From Firmicutes bacterium AM31-12AC (GTDB lineage Bacteria; Bacillota; Clostridia; Lachnospirales; Lachnospiraceae): 64,000 nt of DNA. Location of the stretch: assembly GCA_003480425.1 (NCBI GenBank), contig QUJA01000012.1:15356-79355 (forward strand). Direction: 5' to 3'. Below, one piece after another: positions 1 to 6,726 of the stretch. The translations under genes and the position numbers were made by a program. Positions within the stretch are counted from its first letter, which is position 1. Each line of letters starts with the position of its first letter. The notes beneath the pieces were generated by a model. It ran no database searches. It was not told where the DNA came from and was given only the letters and a program-made list of their open reading frames with translations.

Positions 1-1
1 A

Positions 2-631
2 ACAAAAAAATGTGATGTGAATGTAATTGATGGTGAAAGACATTATATAGGATGTGATTTGGGGACAAAATGGGCACATACAACGACAATTCGTACAGAA
101 GAGGTGGAATATCTAAAAACTTTTGACGTGATCCATACAAGTTGTAATGCCAAATTGCATGAAGATGTATATAAATTAAAAGATTTAACAGGAATGGTGA
201 CCTTTGATTTTTCAGTAAAAGATAAATATCGTACAGAAGAGTTTTTAAATATGACATGTCCATACTTGGAATTGGGACAATTTTCCTGCGACCATATGGA
301 AGAACCAGAAATACAGGAACTATTAAAAAAAGTTTATGCGCATGGGTGCAAAAATGTAATTGCGACTATGGGTGGCCGTGGACAGATTTTTTACAATGGA
401 AGCGAATTTATAAAAGGAAAAGTCTATTTTGTAGAACCTGTTGACACAATGGGAGCAGGTGATTCTTATCTTGCGGCATTGATTGTATCTTTGCTGAAAA
501 AAGGATGGAAAAAGGGCGTTGTTTTGCAGGCAGATGTGATCAAGGCAGCCATGGATGATGCAGCACATTATTCATCAGACAACTGCTTGCGAGAGGGTGG
601 CTTTGGGTTTAAAAATCAGATTGAGGAATAG
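2..631 (+). CDS. frlD: Fructoselysine 6-kinase (PfkB family), 5'-truncated by window edge
   Basis: The reading frame is open from base 2, so the true start lies outside the window; the GTG at 17 is internal. About 209 residues are visible against roughly 260 for the family. The C-terminal PfkB/ribokinase signature VDTMGAGDSY is present, its GAGD holding the catalytic Asp, and an AFDFS-like stretch (TFDFSVKD) resembles E. coli FrlD. FrlD uses ATP to phosphorylate fructoselysine to fructoselysine 6-phosphate in the cytoplasm. The neighbouring frlB (1363) supplies the next step, which supports this assignment over a generic sugar kinase. The transporter and regulator are presumably upstream, out of view. 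Confidence 0.85.
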   Translation, partial: TKKCDVNVIDGERHYIGCDLGTKWAHTTTIRTEEVEYLKTFDVIHTSCNAKLHEDVYKLKDLTGMVTFDFSVKDKYRTEEFLNMTCPYLELGQFSCDHMEEPEIQELLKKVYAHGCKNVIATMGGRGQIFYNGSEFIKGKVYFVEPVDTMGAGDSYLAALIVSLLKKGWKKGVVLQADVIKAAMDDAAHYSSDNCLREGGFGFKNQIEE

Positions 632-633
632 AA

Positions 634-1278
634 ATGAAATATATTATTTTTGATTTAGATGGAACATTGAGTCGAACAGATAAATTTATGATTCCATCAA
701 TTGAATTGGCAATGGAAAAAATGAATATACCAGTTTGGACAGAAGATGCTATTCGCTGCACGATAGGTGAACCGGTAGAAGTGACCAATCTCAAATTTTT
801 TGGACAGAAAAAAAGCGAAGAAGCGGATAATTTCTGGAAATTAGTATCTGGTTATTATAGAACAATATTTCATAATTCTGTTGAGGAATATGAAGGTGTA
901 GGAGATATGCTGGATTCTCTTCATGAAAGAGGATATAAAACAGCAGTATGCTCAAACGCCGATGAAGAGTATATAGAAGAGGTATTGGACAAACTTGATT
1001 TGCGTGAAAAAATAGATCGAGTAAGACCTATTATTCCAGGAAAAGGAAAAGTGGAATCATTAGCCCGTTTTTTACAGGATGAAAATCCAGAGTTCGCAAT
1101 ATTAGTAGGTGACAGGTGTTATGACTTTGAAGCAGCGCAGGCAAATCGTATTTTGTTTGTTGCCTGTAAATATGGATGTGGAACAGAGGAAGAGCTGAAA
1201 ATGGCAGATTATTCCATAAATGAGCCACGGGAACTATTGGATATTTTGAATGAAATAAAAAAATTTTTAAAAAATTAA
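634..1278 (+). CDS. HAD-superfamily hydrolase (phosphoglycolate phosphatase-like)
   Basis: A 214-residue HAD phosphatase starting 2 bases after the frlD stop, so almost certainly co-transcribed. Motif I is FDLDGTL near the N terminus with the nucleophile Asp; motif II is around AVCSNA; motif IV is VGDRCYDFEAA. A helical cap follows motif I, as in the Gph/PGMB subfamily. Substrate unknown. In this position it may dephosphorylate a sugar phosphate or a side product of Amadori metabolism, which is inference from context only. Confidence 0.8.
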   Translation: MKYIIFDLDGTLSRTDKFMIPSIELAMEKMNIPVWTEDAIRCTIGEPVEVTNLKFFGQKKSEEADNFWKLVSGYYRTIFHNSVEEYEGVGDMLDSLHERGYKTAVCSNADEEYIEEVLDKLDLREKIDRVRPIIPGKGKVESLARFLQDENPEFAILVGDRCYDFEAAQANRILFVACKYGCGTEEELKMADYSINEPRELLDILNEIKKFLKN

Positions 1279-1287
1279 AAAAACCAC

Positions 1288-1316
1288 TTTACATATAATG
1301 TTATATGATGTATTAT
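1288..1316 (+). promoter_or_regulatory. Sigma-A-type promoter for frlB
   Basis: TTTACA at 1288-1293, a 17-base spacer, then TATTAT at 1311-1316. It lies between the HAD gene and frlB, 47 bases before the frlB start, and gives frlB a promoter in addition to any read-through. Confidence 0.6.
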
Positions 1317-1323
1317 TACATCA
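1306..1323. promoter_or_regulatory. Palindromic operator overlapping the frlB -10 box
   Basis: TGATGTATTATTACATCA is an inverted repeat with 7-bp arms (TGATGTA/TACATCA) that covers the -10 hexamer. The size and place fit a GntR-family repressor site, and FrlR-type GntR regulators control frl genes in other bacteria. No regulator gene is in view, so the binding protein is inference. Confidence 0.5.
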
Positions 1324-1362
1324 ACGAACAAGATAACACTTAAATTTAAGGAGGAAAATAAG

Positions 1363-2376
1363 ATGTTTAATTTTGATGTACCACGTTACGAAAAAGTTGT
1401 AGGAGATGCAATTGCATTAAGACCACAGATTGAGAAAGCAGTTGATGAGATTTGCCAGGAGGGGTATTCAAACATTTTCTTTATTGGATGCGGCGGAACT
1501 TATGCACATTCACTTCCAATGAAATATTGGTTTGATACAACTTCAGAGATTGAAACACACTCAGTAATTGCAGCAGAATTCATGGTATCAGGACATAAGA
1601 GATTCACAAAAGATTCAGTATGTGTATTCTCTACAAGAAGTGGAAATACAAAAGAGATTGTAGCAGCAATCAAATATTGTAAAGAGGCAGGAGCAAGAAC
1701 TCTGGTATATGTATCAAATGATAATACACCAGCTTGTGAATATGCAGATTATAAGTTCTTCAGTTTCGCAGAAGATGATTGCCTGTGTGAAGCAATTTAT
1801 ACATATATGATTACATTACTGGCAAGATTCAAAAAGAATGCAGGAGAATTTGATAAATATGATGAGTTTGTAGAGCAGTACAGCAAGATTGTTCCATATC
1901 TCTTGAAAGCAAAAGAGCAGTATGAAGATAGATGTGCAAAAATGGCAGTAGAACATAAAGATACAGATTATCATATGGTAATCGGATCTGGAATGCTTTG
2001 GGGAGAAGCTTACGACTATGCAATGTGTATCCTCGAAGAGATGCAGTGGATTAAAACAAAATCTATCCATGCAGCAGAATATTTCCATGGAACACTGGAA
2101 CTTGTAGAAGAAGATACAAGCTTAATCCTCTTCTACGGAGAAGATGAGACAAGACCATTAATGGATCGTGTTAAAAACTTCTCTGAGAAAGTAACAAAAG
2201 TTATTAATATTTTTGATACAAAAGAAGTTGAACTTCCATTTACAGATGCTGAATACAGAAAAATTGTTTCTCCAATGATCATGTATGCAATTACAGAAAG
2301 ATTAAGTTGCCATCTTGAAAAAGAGAGAAATCATCCACTTACAACTAGAAGATACTATCGTCAGATGGAATATTAA
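1363..2376 (+). CDS. frlB: Fructoselysine-6-phosphate deglycase (SIS domain)
   Basis: 337 residues, close to E. coli FrlB (340). Starts at ATG 1363 after TTAAGGAGGAAAAT. Two SIS domains: the first carries FFIGCGGTYAHSL and VFSTRSGNTKE sugar-phosphate loops; the second holds the Glu and His of AAEYFHGTLE, the region of the acid/base pair described for FraB/FrlB deglycases. The enzyme splits fructoselysine 6-phosphate into lysine and glucose 6-phosphate. It follows frlD and a HAD gene, with its own promoter and operator. A related glucosaminate or glucoselysine deglycase (GfrF) is the main alternative, but the adjacent FrlD kinase favours FrlB. Confidence 0.88.
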   Translation: MFNFDVPRYEKVVGDAIALRPQIEKAVDEICQEGYSNIFFIGCGGTYAHSLPMKYWFDTTSEIETHSVIAAEFMVSGHKRFTKDSVCVFSTRSGNTKEIVAAIKYCKEAGARTLVYVSNDNTPACEYADYKFFSFAEDDCLCEAIYTYMITLLARFKKNAGEFDKYDEFVEQYSKIVPYLLKAKEQYEDRCAKMAVEHKDTDYHMVIGSGMLWGEAYDYAMCILEEMQWIKTKSIHAAEYFHGTLELVEEDTSLILFYGEDETRPLMDRVKNFSEKVTKVINIFDTKEVELPFTDAEYRKIVSPMIMYAITERLSCHLEKERNHPLTTRRYYRQMEY

Positions 2377-2393
2377 TAAATAGAAAACAAGCG

Positions 2394-2426
2394 AAAGGGA
2401 GGCAGGGGGATCTGCTTCCCTTTTGT
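2394..2426 (+). terminator. Rho-independent terminator after frlB
   Basis: A 12-bp stem (2394-2405 with 2412-2423, one G-T wobble) with a GGGGAT loop is followed by a short T run. It separates frlB from pfkA, possibly allowing partial read-through. Confidence 0.65.
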
Positions 2427-2447
2427 AATATGAGGAAGGTGAACATA

Positions 2448-3407
2448 ATGAAAAAAATAGGAGTACTTACTAGTGGTGGAGATGCTCCGGGAATGAACGC
2501 GGCAATTCGTGCGGTTGTAAAAACGGCAATTGCAAATGGAATTCAACCGATAGGGTTTATTAAAGGATATAATGGGATTCTTGAAAAAAATTATCATGTT
2601 ATGGACAGAGAAAGCGTTTCGGGAATAATCCATTCGGGAGGAACTATTTTAAAAACAGCAAGATGTATGGAGTTTTATGAAGCTGCATATCGCGAAAAAG
2701 CATTTCAAAATGCAAAAGAAATTGGATTAGATGGATTGGTCGTAATAGGAGGAGATGGTTCATATCGAGGAGCAGGATATTTGTCAGAATTAGGTTTGCC
2801 ATGTATTGGGGTTCCAGGAACAATAGATAATGATATTGCTTCAACAGAATATACAATTGGATATGATACAGCAATGAATACTGTAGTAGAATGTGTAGAC
2901 AAATTAAATGATACGTGTCAGTCACATGAACGGTGTAGCGTAGTCGAAGTGATGGGAAGACATGCAGGACATATTGCATTAAATACAGGTATTGCAACAG
3001 GAGCTGTTCAGATTATCACAGAAGAGATTCCTACCCCAATTGATGAAGTTGTAGAAAATATCAAAAAAATTCGTGAGTCAGGAAAAGACCATTTTATTGT
3101 TATTGTTTCAGAAGGGTACGGAAATCCTGTAGAAATAGCCACGCAGATTCAGGAAAAAACAGGAATTGATAGTCGTGCCACAATATTAGGACATGTTCAA
3201 AGAGGTGGAAATCCGACATTGAAAGATAGGGTAAATGCAACTCGCATGGGATATTATGCAGTGAAGCTTCTTGAAGAGGGCAAAACCAATCGTGTAGTTG
3301 CTTTGCAACAGGGAAATCTAGTAGATTATGATATCCAAGAAGCTCTGAAGATGAAGAAACCATTGGATATGGATTTATATAATATGATGATGGAAATTAA
3401 CTTTTAA
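2448..3407 (+). CDS. pfkA: ATP-dependent 6-phosphofructokinase
   Basis: The start is ATG 2448 after GAGGAAGGTG, giving 319 residues, the classical bacterial PfkA length; an in-frame ATG at 2430 lacks a ribosome site. Visible motifs: LTSGGDAPGMN at the N terminus, GGDGS at 101-105, TIDND at 125-129 (catalytic Asp127), MGRHAG and RGGNPT. Gly104 and Gly124 are the ATP-type residues; PPi-dependent enzymes have Asp and Lys there. It commits fructose 6-phosphate to glycolysis. It sits among genes that produce hexose phosphates (frlB, nagB), so it may be a second, pathway-linked PFK rather than the main pfkA-pyk copy; that is inference. Confidence 0.93.
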   Translation: MKKIGVLTSGGDAPGMNAAIRAVVKTAIANGIQPIGFIKGYNGILEKNYHVMDRESVSGIIHSGGTILKTARCMEFYEAAYREKAFQNAKEIGLDGLVVIGGDGSYRGAGYLSELGLPCIGVPGTIDNDIASTEYTIGYDTAMNTVVECVDKLNDTCQSHERCSVVEVMGRHAGHIALNTGIATGAVQIITEEIPTPIDEVVENIKKIRESGKDHFIVIVSEGYGNPVEIATQIQEKTGIDSRATILGHVQRGGNPTLKDRVNATRMGYYAVKLLEEGKTNRVVALQQGNLVDYDIQEALKMKKPLDMDLYNMMMEINF

Positions 3408-3442
3408 GAAACATAATAAATTGAATTTTGGAGAGATATAGA

Positions 3443-4258
3443 ATGAAATATAAAGTTCTTGTTCTTGATTTAGATGGAACATTAACAAATTCAAAGAAAA
3501 AAATTACAGATTATACTAAGAAAATATTATTAAATTTACAAAAAAAAGGAGTACATATTGTACTTGCTTCAGGTCGTCCAGAATATGGAATCTGGCCGTT
3601 AGCAAGAGAGTTAGAATTAGAAAAATATGGTGGCTATATTCTAGCGTTTAATGGAGGAAAGATTGTAGAGTGCAGTACAAAAAAAACAATATTTGAACGA
3701 ACAATAGAATATTCGTATGTTCAAGAAATTTATGAGCAGGTAAAGGATAAAAAAGTAGCACTTCTCACATATGAAAATGATTCGTTGATAACAGAAACGC
3801 CGAAAGATTTTTATGTAGAAAAAGAATCTTTTATTAATAAGATGAAAATAAAAGGGGTAGAAGATTTTATACAATATATTTCCTTCCCAATTACAAAATG
3901 TCTTATTACAGGTGATGGAACATATTTAGAAAGATTAGAGAAAAAATTACAAGAATATTTTAAAGATGAGTTAAGTATATATCGATCCGAACCATTTTTC
4001 CTGGAAATTATGCCACCTTTAATTGATAAAGCAAAATCTTTAGAAAAACTCTTGCGATATCTGGATTGTTCTCGAAAAGAGATGGTAGCATGTGGAGATG
4101 GGCTAAATGATCTTACGATGATTGAATATGCAGGAATAGGTGTGGCAATGGATAATGCACAACCAGTGCTAAAAGAAAAATCTGATTTTGTTACACTTTC
4201 GAATGATCAAGATGGTGTTGCTGAGGCCGTAAAACATTTTTGGAAAGAAATCGCATGA
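3443..4258 (+). CDS. Cof-type HAD-IIB hydrolase
   Basis: Start chosen at ATG 3443 behind GGAGAGAT; an in-frame TTG at 3428 lies before that site and is unlikely. The 271-residue product has motif I LDLDGTL, the SGR motif II (LASGRPEYG), a C2-type cap and motif IV GDGLNDLTMIE, all typical of the Cof/YidA family. These are Mg-dependent sugar-phosphate phosphatases of broad specificity in the cytoplasm. It lies 35 bases after pfkA and 18 before nagB and is probably in one transcript with them. Confidence 0.88.
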   Translation: MKYKVLVLDLDGTLTNSKKKITDYTKKILLNLQKKGVHIVLASGRPEYGIWPLARELELEKYGGYILAFNGGKIVECSTKKTIFERTIEYSYVQEIYEQVKDKKVALLTYENDSLITETPKDFYVEKESFINKMKIKGVEDFIQYISFPITKCLITGDGTYLERLEKKLQEYFKDELSIYRSEPFFLEIMPPLIDKAKSLEKLLRYLDCSRKEMVACGDGLNDLTMIEYAGIGVAMDNAQPVLKEKSDFVTLSNDQDGVAEAVKHFWKEIA

Positions 4259-4276
4259 AAATAAAGGAGACCAAAT

Positions 4277-5008
4277 ATGAGGATTATAGAAGCACAGGAT
4301 TATAAAGATATGAGTAGAAAAGCAGCAAATGTTATTTCTGCACAAATGATATTAAAGCCGGAATCAGTCATAGGATTAGCAACAGGATCTACTCCGATAG
4401 GAGTTTATGACCAATTGACAGAATGGTATAAAAAAGGAGATTTAGATTTTTCGAAAATACATACAGTAAATTTGGATGAATATAAGGGGATTGATGCAGA
4501 AAATAAGCAGAGTTATCATTACTTTATGAATCAGCATTTATTTTCGAGAGTAAATATTGAACTACAGAATACATTTGTGCCAGACGGAATGAATGAGAAT
4601 CAAAATGAGGAATGTCAAAGATATGAGAAACTAATTGCAGGTCTGGGTGGTGTTGATCTTCAGTTATTAGGGTTGGGACACAATGGTCATATTGGTTTTA
4701 ATGAACCAGCTGAAGTTTTTGTAAAACAAACACACTGTGTTTCTTTATCAGAGAAAACAATTCAAGCAAATCAACGTTTTTTTGAATCAAAAGAACAGGT
4801 GCCGAAACAGGCATATACCATGGGAATAGGAACAATTATGTCAGCTAGAAAAATTCTCATTATTATTAGTGGAGAAGATAAAGCGGAGGCAGTGAAAAAA
4901 TCGTTTGGAGAGGAGATATCGCCACATGTACCGGCATCAATACTTCAATTACATCATGATGTAACAGTGATTGCAGATAAAGCAGCATTGAGTAAATTAG
5001 ATATTTGA
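4277..5008 (+). CDS. nagB: Glucosamine-6-phosphate deaminase
   Basis: 243 residues, normal length for NagB, with a ribosome site AAAGGAGA 6 bases upstream of ATG 4277. Signatures: GLATGSTPIGVYDQL (phosphate loop), NLDEYKG (catalytic Asp region) and GLGHNGHIGFNEP (catalytic His). It converts glucosamine 6-phosphate to fructose 6-phosphate and ammonia and feeds glycolysis through the adjacent pfkA product. No nagA is in view. The stop runs straight into a strong terminator. Confidence 0.93.
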   Translation: MRIIEAQDYKDMSRKAANVISAQMILKPESVIGLATGSTPIGVYDQLTEWYKKGDLDFSKIHTVNLDEYKGIDAENKQSYHYFMNQHLFSRVNIELQNTFVPDGMNENQNEECQRYEKLIAGLGGVDLQLLGLGHNGHIGFNEPAEVFVKQTHCVSLSEKTIQANQRFFESKEQVPKQAYTMGIGTIMSARKILIIISGEDKAEAVKKSFGEEISPHVPASILQLHHDVTVIADKAALSKLDI

Positions 5009-5058
5009 AAAAACCACCGGCAGAATCATTCGAAGAGAGATTCTGCCGGTGGTTTTTT
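5008..5058. terminator. Bidirectional terminator between nagB and the AEC transporter
   Basis: A perfect 20-bp inverted repeat (5008-5027 with 5039-5058) with an 11-base loop, flanked by A and T runs so it works on both strands. It serves the convergent nagB (+) and transporter (-) genes; each stop codon abuts the stem. Confidence 0.9.
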
Positions 5059-6002
5059 CAAATTAATCCAAGTGTTTTTAAAATATACAGCCACCCTGTC
5101 ACAGTAAAGGAACTAAATAATGTTGTCAGCATAACAACACTGGATGTTAATACACCCTCATGCCCCATATTACGAGACATGACATAGCAGGCAACAGTTG
5201 TTCCTGATCCGAGCATTACGAGTATTGCAAGTAATTCTTCGTTTCGAAATCCAAGCAAAATTGCAATCGGAAGAAATATGGCACAAAGTCCTATAAGTTT
5301 GATAAAAGTTGCGGTAATTGCAGGTTTTGCCTTGCCAAGAGCCTTGTGAATATCAAACATAGCTCCCATAGCCATTAACCCAAGCGGTGTTGCGGTAGCT
5401 CCAATGCTGGTTGCAGTCTTATTTAAAATCTGTGGCATTGGTATTTTTAGTGCAGACCATACAAATCCGGCAATAATACCAAGAATAATCGGATTTGTGA
5501 GGATCCCGATCAGAGTCTTTTTCAAAACCTTCGAGTCCAGACCTTTTTGTTCCGGCTGGAAAAATGACAGGACAATAACTGCCATAATATTATAGAGAGG
5601 AACGCTTCCGATGATCATAAGCGGAGCCATACCGGTATTGCCGTATATATTTTGAATAAATGCAATACCGAGAATGGCGGCACTGCTTCGGTAAGACGCC
5701 TGAATAAACTCTCCCTGAATGGTTTTATCTTTCCAAAGAAGAGAAAAAAGCGCAACTAAAATAATGCTCAGCAGTGTTGCTATAAAACAGAAAAGAACGA
5801 ATTTACCATTCCAGGCACTTTTAAAGTCAACTTTTGCCAAATCAGCAAATAGCATAACCGGGAGTGGAACACGAAATACAAAAGCATTCATTTTCGTGGC
5901 AAATTCTTCATCAATCCAGTTCAATTTTCGAAAAAATAGTCCCAGAACCATAAGTAAAAAGATTGGGACGGTAGCATTTAAGCTAAAAATTAAATTATCC
6001 AT
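5058..6002 (-). CDS. AEC family transporter (auxin efflux carrier-like permease)
   Basis: 314 residues, almost entirely hydrophobic, with about ten predicted membrane spans in two five-helix halves, as in the AEC/BASS fold. The start on the minus strand follows TAGGAGGC. AEC proteins in bacteria export or exchange small organic anions such as malate or lactate, or amino acids; no substrate can be read from sequence. It is the only leftward gene in its area and has a long structured leader (6015-6549) with a terminator and tandem mini-ORFs, so expression is probably controlled after transcription starts. Confidence 0.82.
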   Translation of the reverse strand: MDNLIFSLNATVPIFLLMVLGLFFRKLNWIDEEFATKMNAFVFRVPLPVMLFADLAKVDFKSAWNGKFVLFCFIATLLSIILVALFSLLWKDKTIQGEFIQASYRSSAAILGIAFIQNIYGNTGMAPLMIIGSVPLYNIMAVIVLSFFQPEQKGLDSKVLKKTLIGILTNPIILGIIAGFVWSALKIPMPQILNKTATSIGATATPLGLMAMGAMFDIHKALGKAKPAITATFIKLIGLCAIFLPIAILLGFRNEELLAILVMLGSGTTVACYVMSRNMGHEGVLTSSVVMLTTLFSSFTVTGWLYILKTLGLI

Positions 6003-6014
6003 TTAAATAAGCCT

Positions 6015-6050
6015 CCTAAAACATATGATTATCATAGCATATGTTTTAGG
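6015..6050 (-). promoter_or_regulatory. Perfect inverted repeat overlapping the transporter's ribosome site
   Basis: A 13-bp perfect inverted repeat, CCTAAAACATATG and its complement, with a 10-base spacer. In the leftward mRNA the 3' arm ends at the start of the AGGAGG ribosome site, so the hairpin could mask initiation, or the DNA could be an operator. There is no T run, so it is not a standard terminator. Confidence 0.55.
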
Positions 6051-6104
6051 AAATGGCGTGTTTTTTGTATAAAACAAAATGTGAATATTAAAAAAGAACA
6101 AACT

Positions 6105-6148
6105 AAAATCCACTGCACTATCATAATAATTGTAGTACAGTGGACTTT
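6105..6148 (-). terminator. Terminator of the mini-ORF array leader
   Basis: Stem of about 15 bp (6105-6120 with 6133-6148), followed in the leftward direction by AGTTTGTTCTTTTTT. It lies between the mini-ORF array and the transporter and would stop, or attenuate, leftward transcription. Confidence 0.7.
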
Positions 6149-6164
6149 AAATTATTTCATCCAT
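6147..6164 (-). CDS. Leader mini-ORF MDEII
   Basis: Five codons and TAA, with AAGGAGGA nine bases before the ATG. The stop overlaps the foot of the terminator stem (6148), the arrangement seen where a ribosome affects terminator folding. Translation is predicted, not shown. Confidence 0.45.
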   Translation of the reverse strand: MDEII

Positions 6165-6246
6165 CGGATGTTGTCCTCCTTATTTATTTGATATCTATTT
6201 AAAACTATTATCTCAAATAGTATTCTTATGGTATTTTATTTTAATT

Positions 6247-6486
6247 TCCCATTGGATTTTACCTCTTTCACGTATTTGGATATTCAGTTTTTATTTAGTA
6301 TCCCATTGGATTTTACCTCTTTCGTTAAATTTGTATTCGAATATTTTATTTAACGTCCCATTGGATTTTACCTCTTTCATTAAATTAAATATTGTTCTTT
6401 TATGTCTGTCCCATTGGACTTTACCTCTCTTTCGTTAATATTGTGTCTGTTTTAAAATACTCTTTCTGGTGGTCCGTACCTCTTTC
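6247..6486 (-). repeat. Tandem repeats of 53-55 nt (five units)
   Basis: Conserved 23-base cores at 6247, 6301, 6356 and 6409 (the last with a 2-base insertion) and a degenerate copy at 6464. Spacers are AT-rich and unlike one another; the one between units 2 and 3 has an 8-bp inverted repeat (CGTTAAAT/ATTTAACG). Cores are identical or one base off in the first four, so selection or recent duplication is acting on the core. Confidence 0.85.
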
Positions 6487-6555
6487 TTTAAATTTTATCT
6501 TTAAATAAGATTTATTTTCTTAGGAGGTTTTTGTTCTCCTTGTTTTGTTGTCTTT

Positions 6556-6584
6556 ATAATATCTCACTATGCTGAAAAAGTCAA
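6556..6584 (-). promoter_or_regulatory. Leftward promoter for the mini-ORF leader
   Basis: On the minus strand TTGACT (6579-6584), a 17-base spacer and TATTAT (6556-6561). Predicted start near 6549. It is divergent from the PRD regulator at 6727. Confidence 0.65.
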
Positions 6585-6726
6585 TAGAAAATCAGAAAAA
6601 ATATTAAAAACATTTAAATTAACAGATAATTAAGAAGAAAATGGATAAAAAACAGATTAAAAAAACAAGGTGAAAATATGTTACAATTAGAATATGTAAG
6701 GAAATCGTTGTGAAAGGAGTCAGAAG

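Larger units (their letters stand above)
6105..6549 (-). ncRNA. Candidate leader RNA with tandem SD/mini-ORF repeats
   Basis: A leftward unit of about 445 bases from a promoter at 6556-6584 to a terminator at 6105-6148. It contains four repeats at 6247-6269, 6301-6323, 6356-6378 and 6409-6433, plus a decayed copy at 6464-6486, spaced 53-55 bases. On the minus strand each of the four reads GAAAGAGGT, then a short A-rich gap, then CCAATGGGA. Each therefore has a ribosome site, ATG, a GGA second codon and an early stop: MGN, MGY, MGR and MGQT. A fifth mini-ORF, MDEII (6147-6164), has a full AAGGAGGA site. I know of no family with this layout. It may be an attenuating leader of the transporter or an independent RNA. 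Confidence 0.6.

Noticed and set aside
6247..6486. CRISPR array at the mini-ORF repeats
   Set aside because: Only five units, cores carry ribosome sites and start codons, one copy is decayed, spacers are AT-rich low-complexity, and there are no cas genes.
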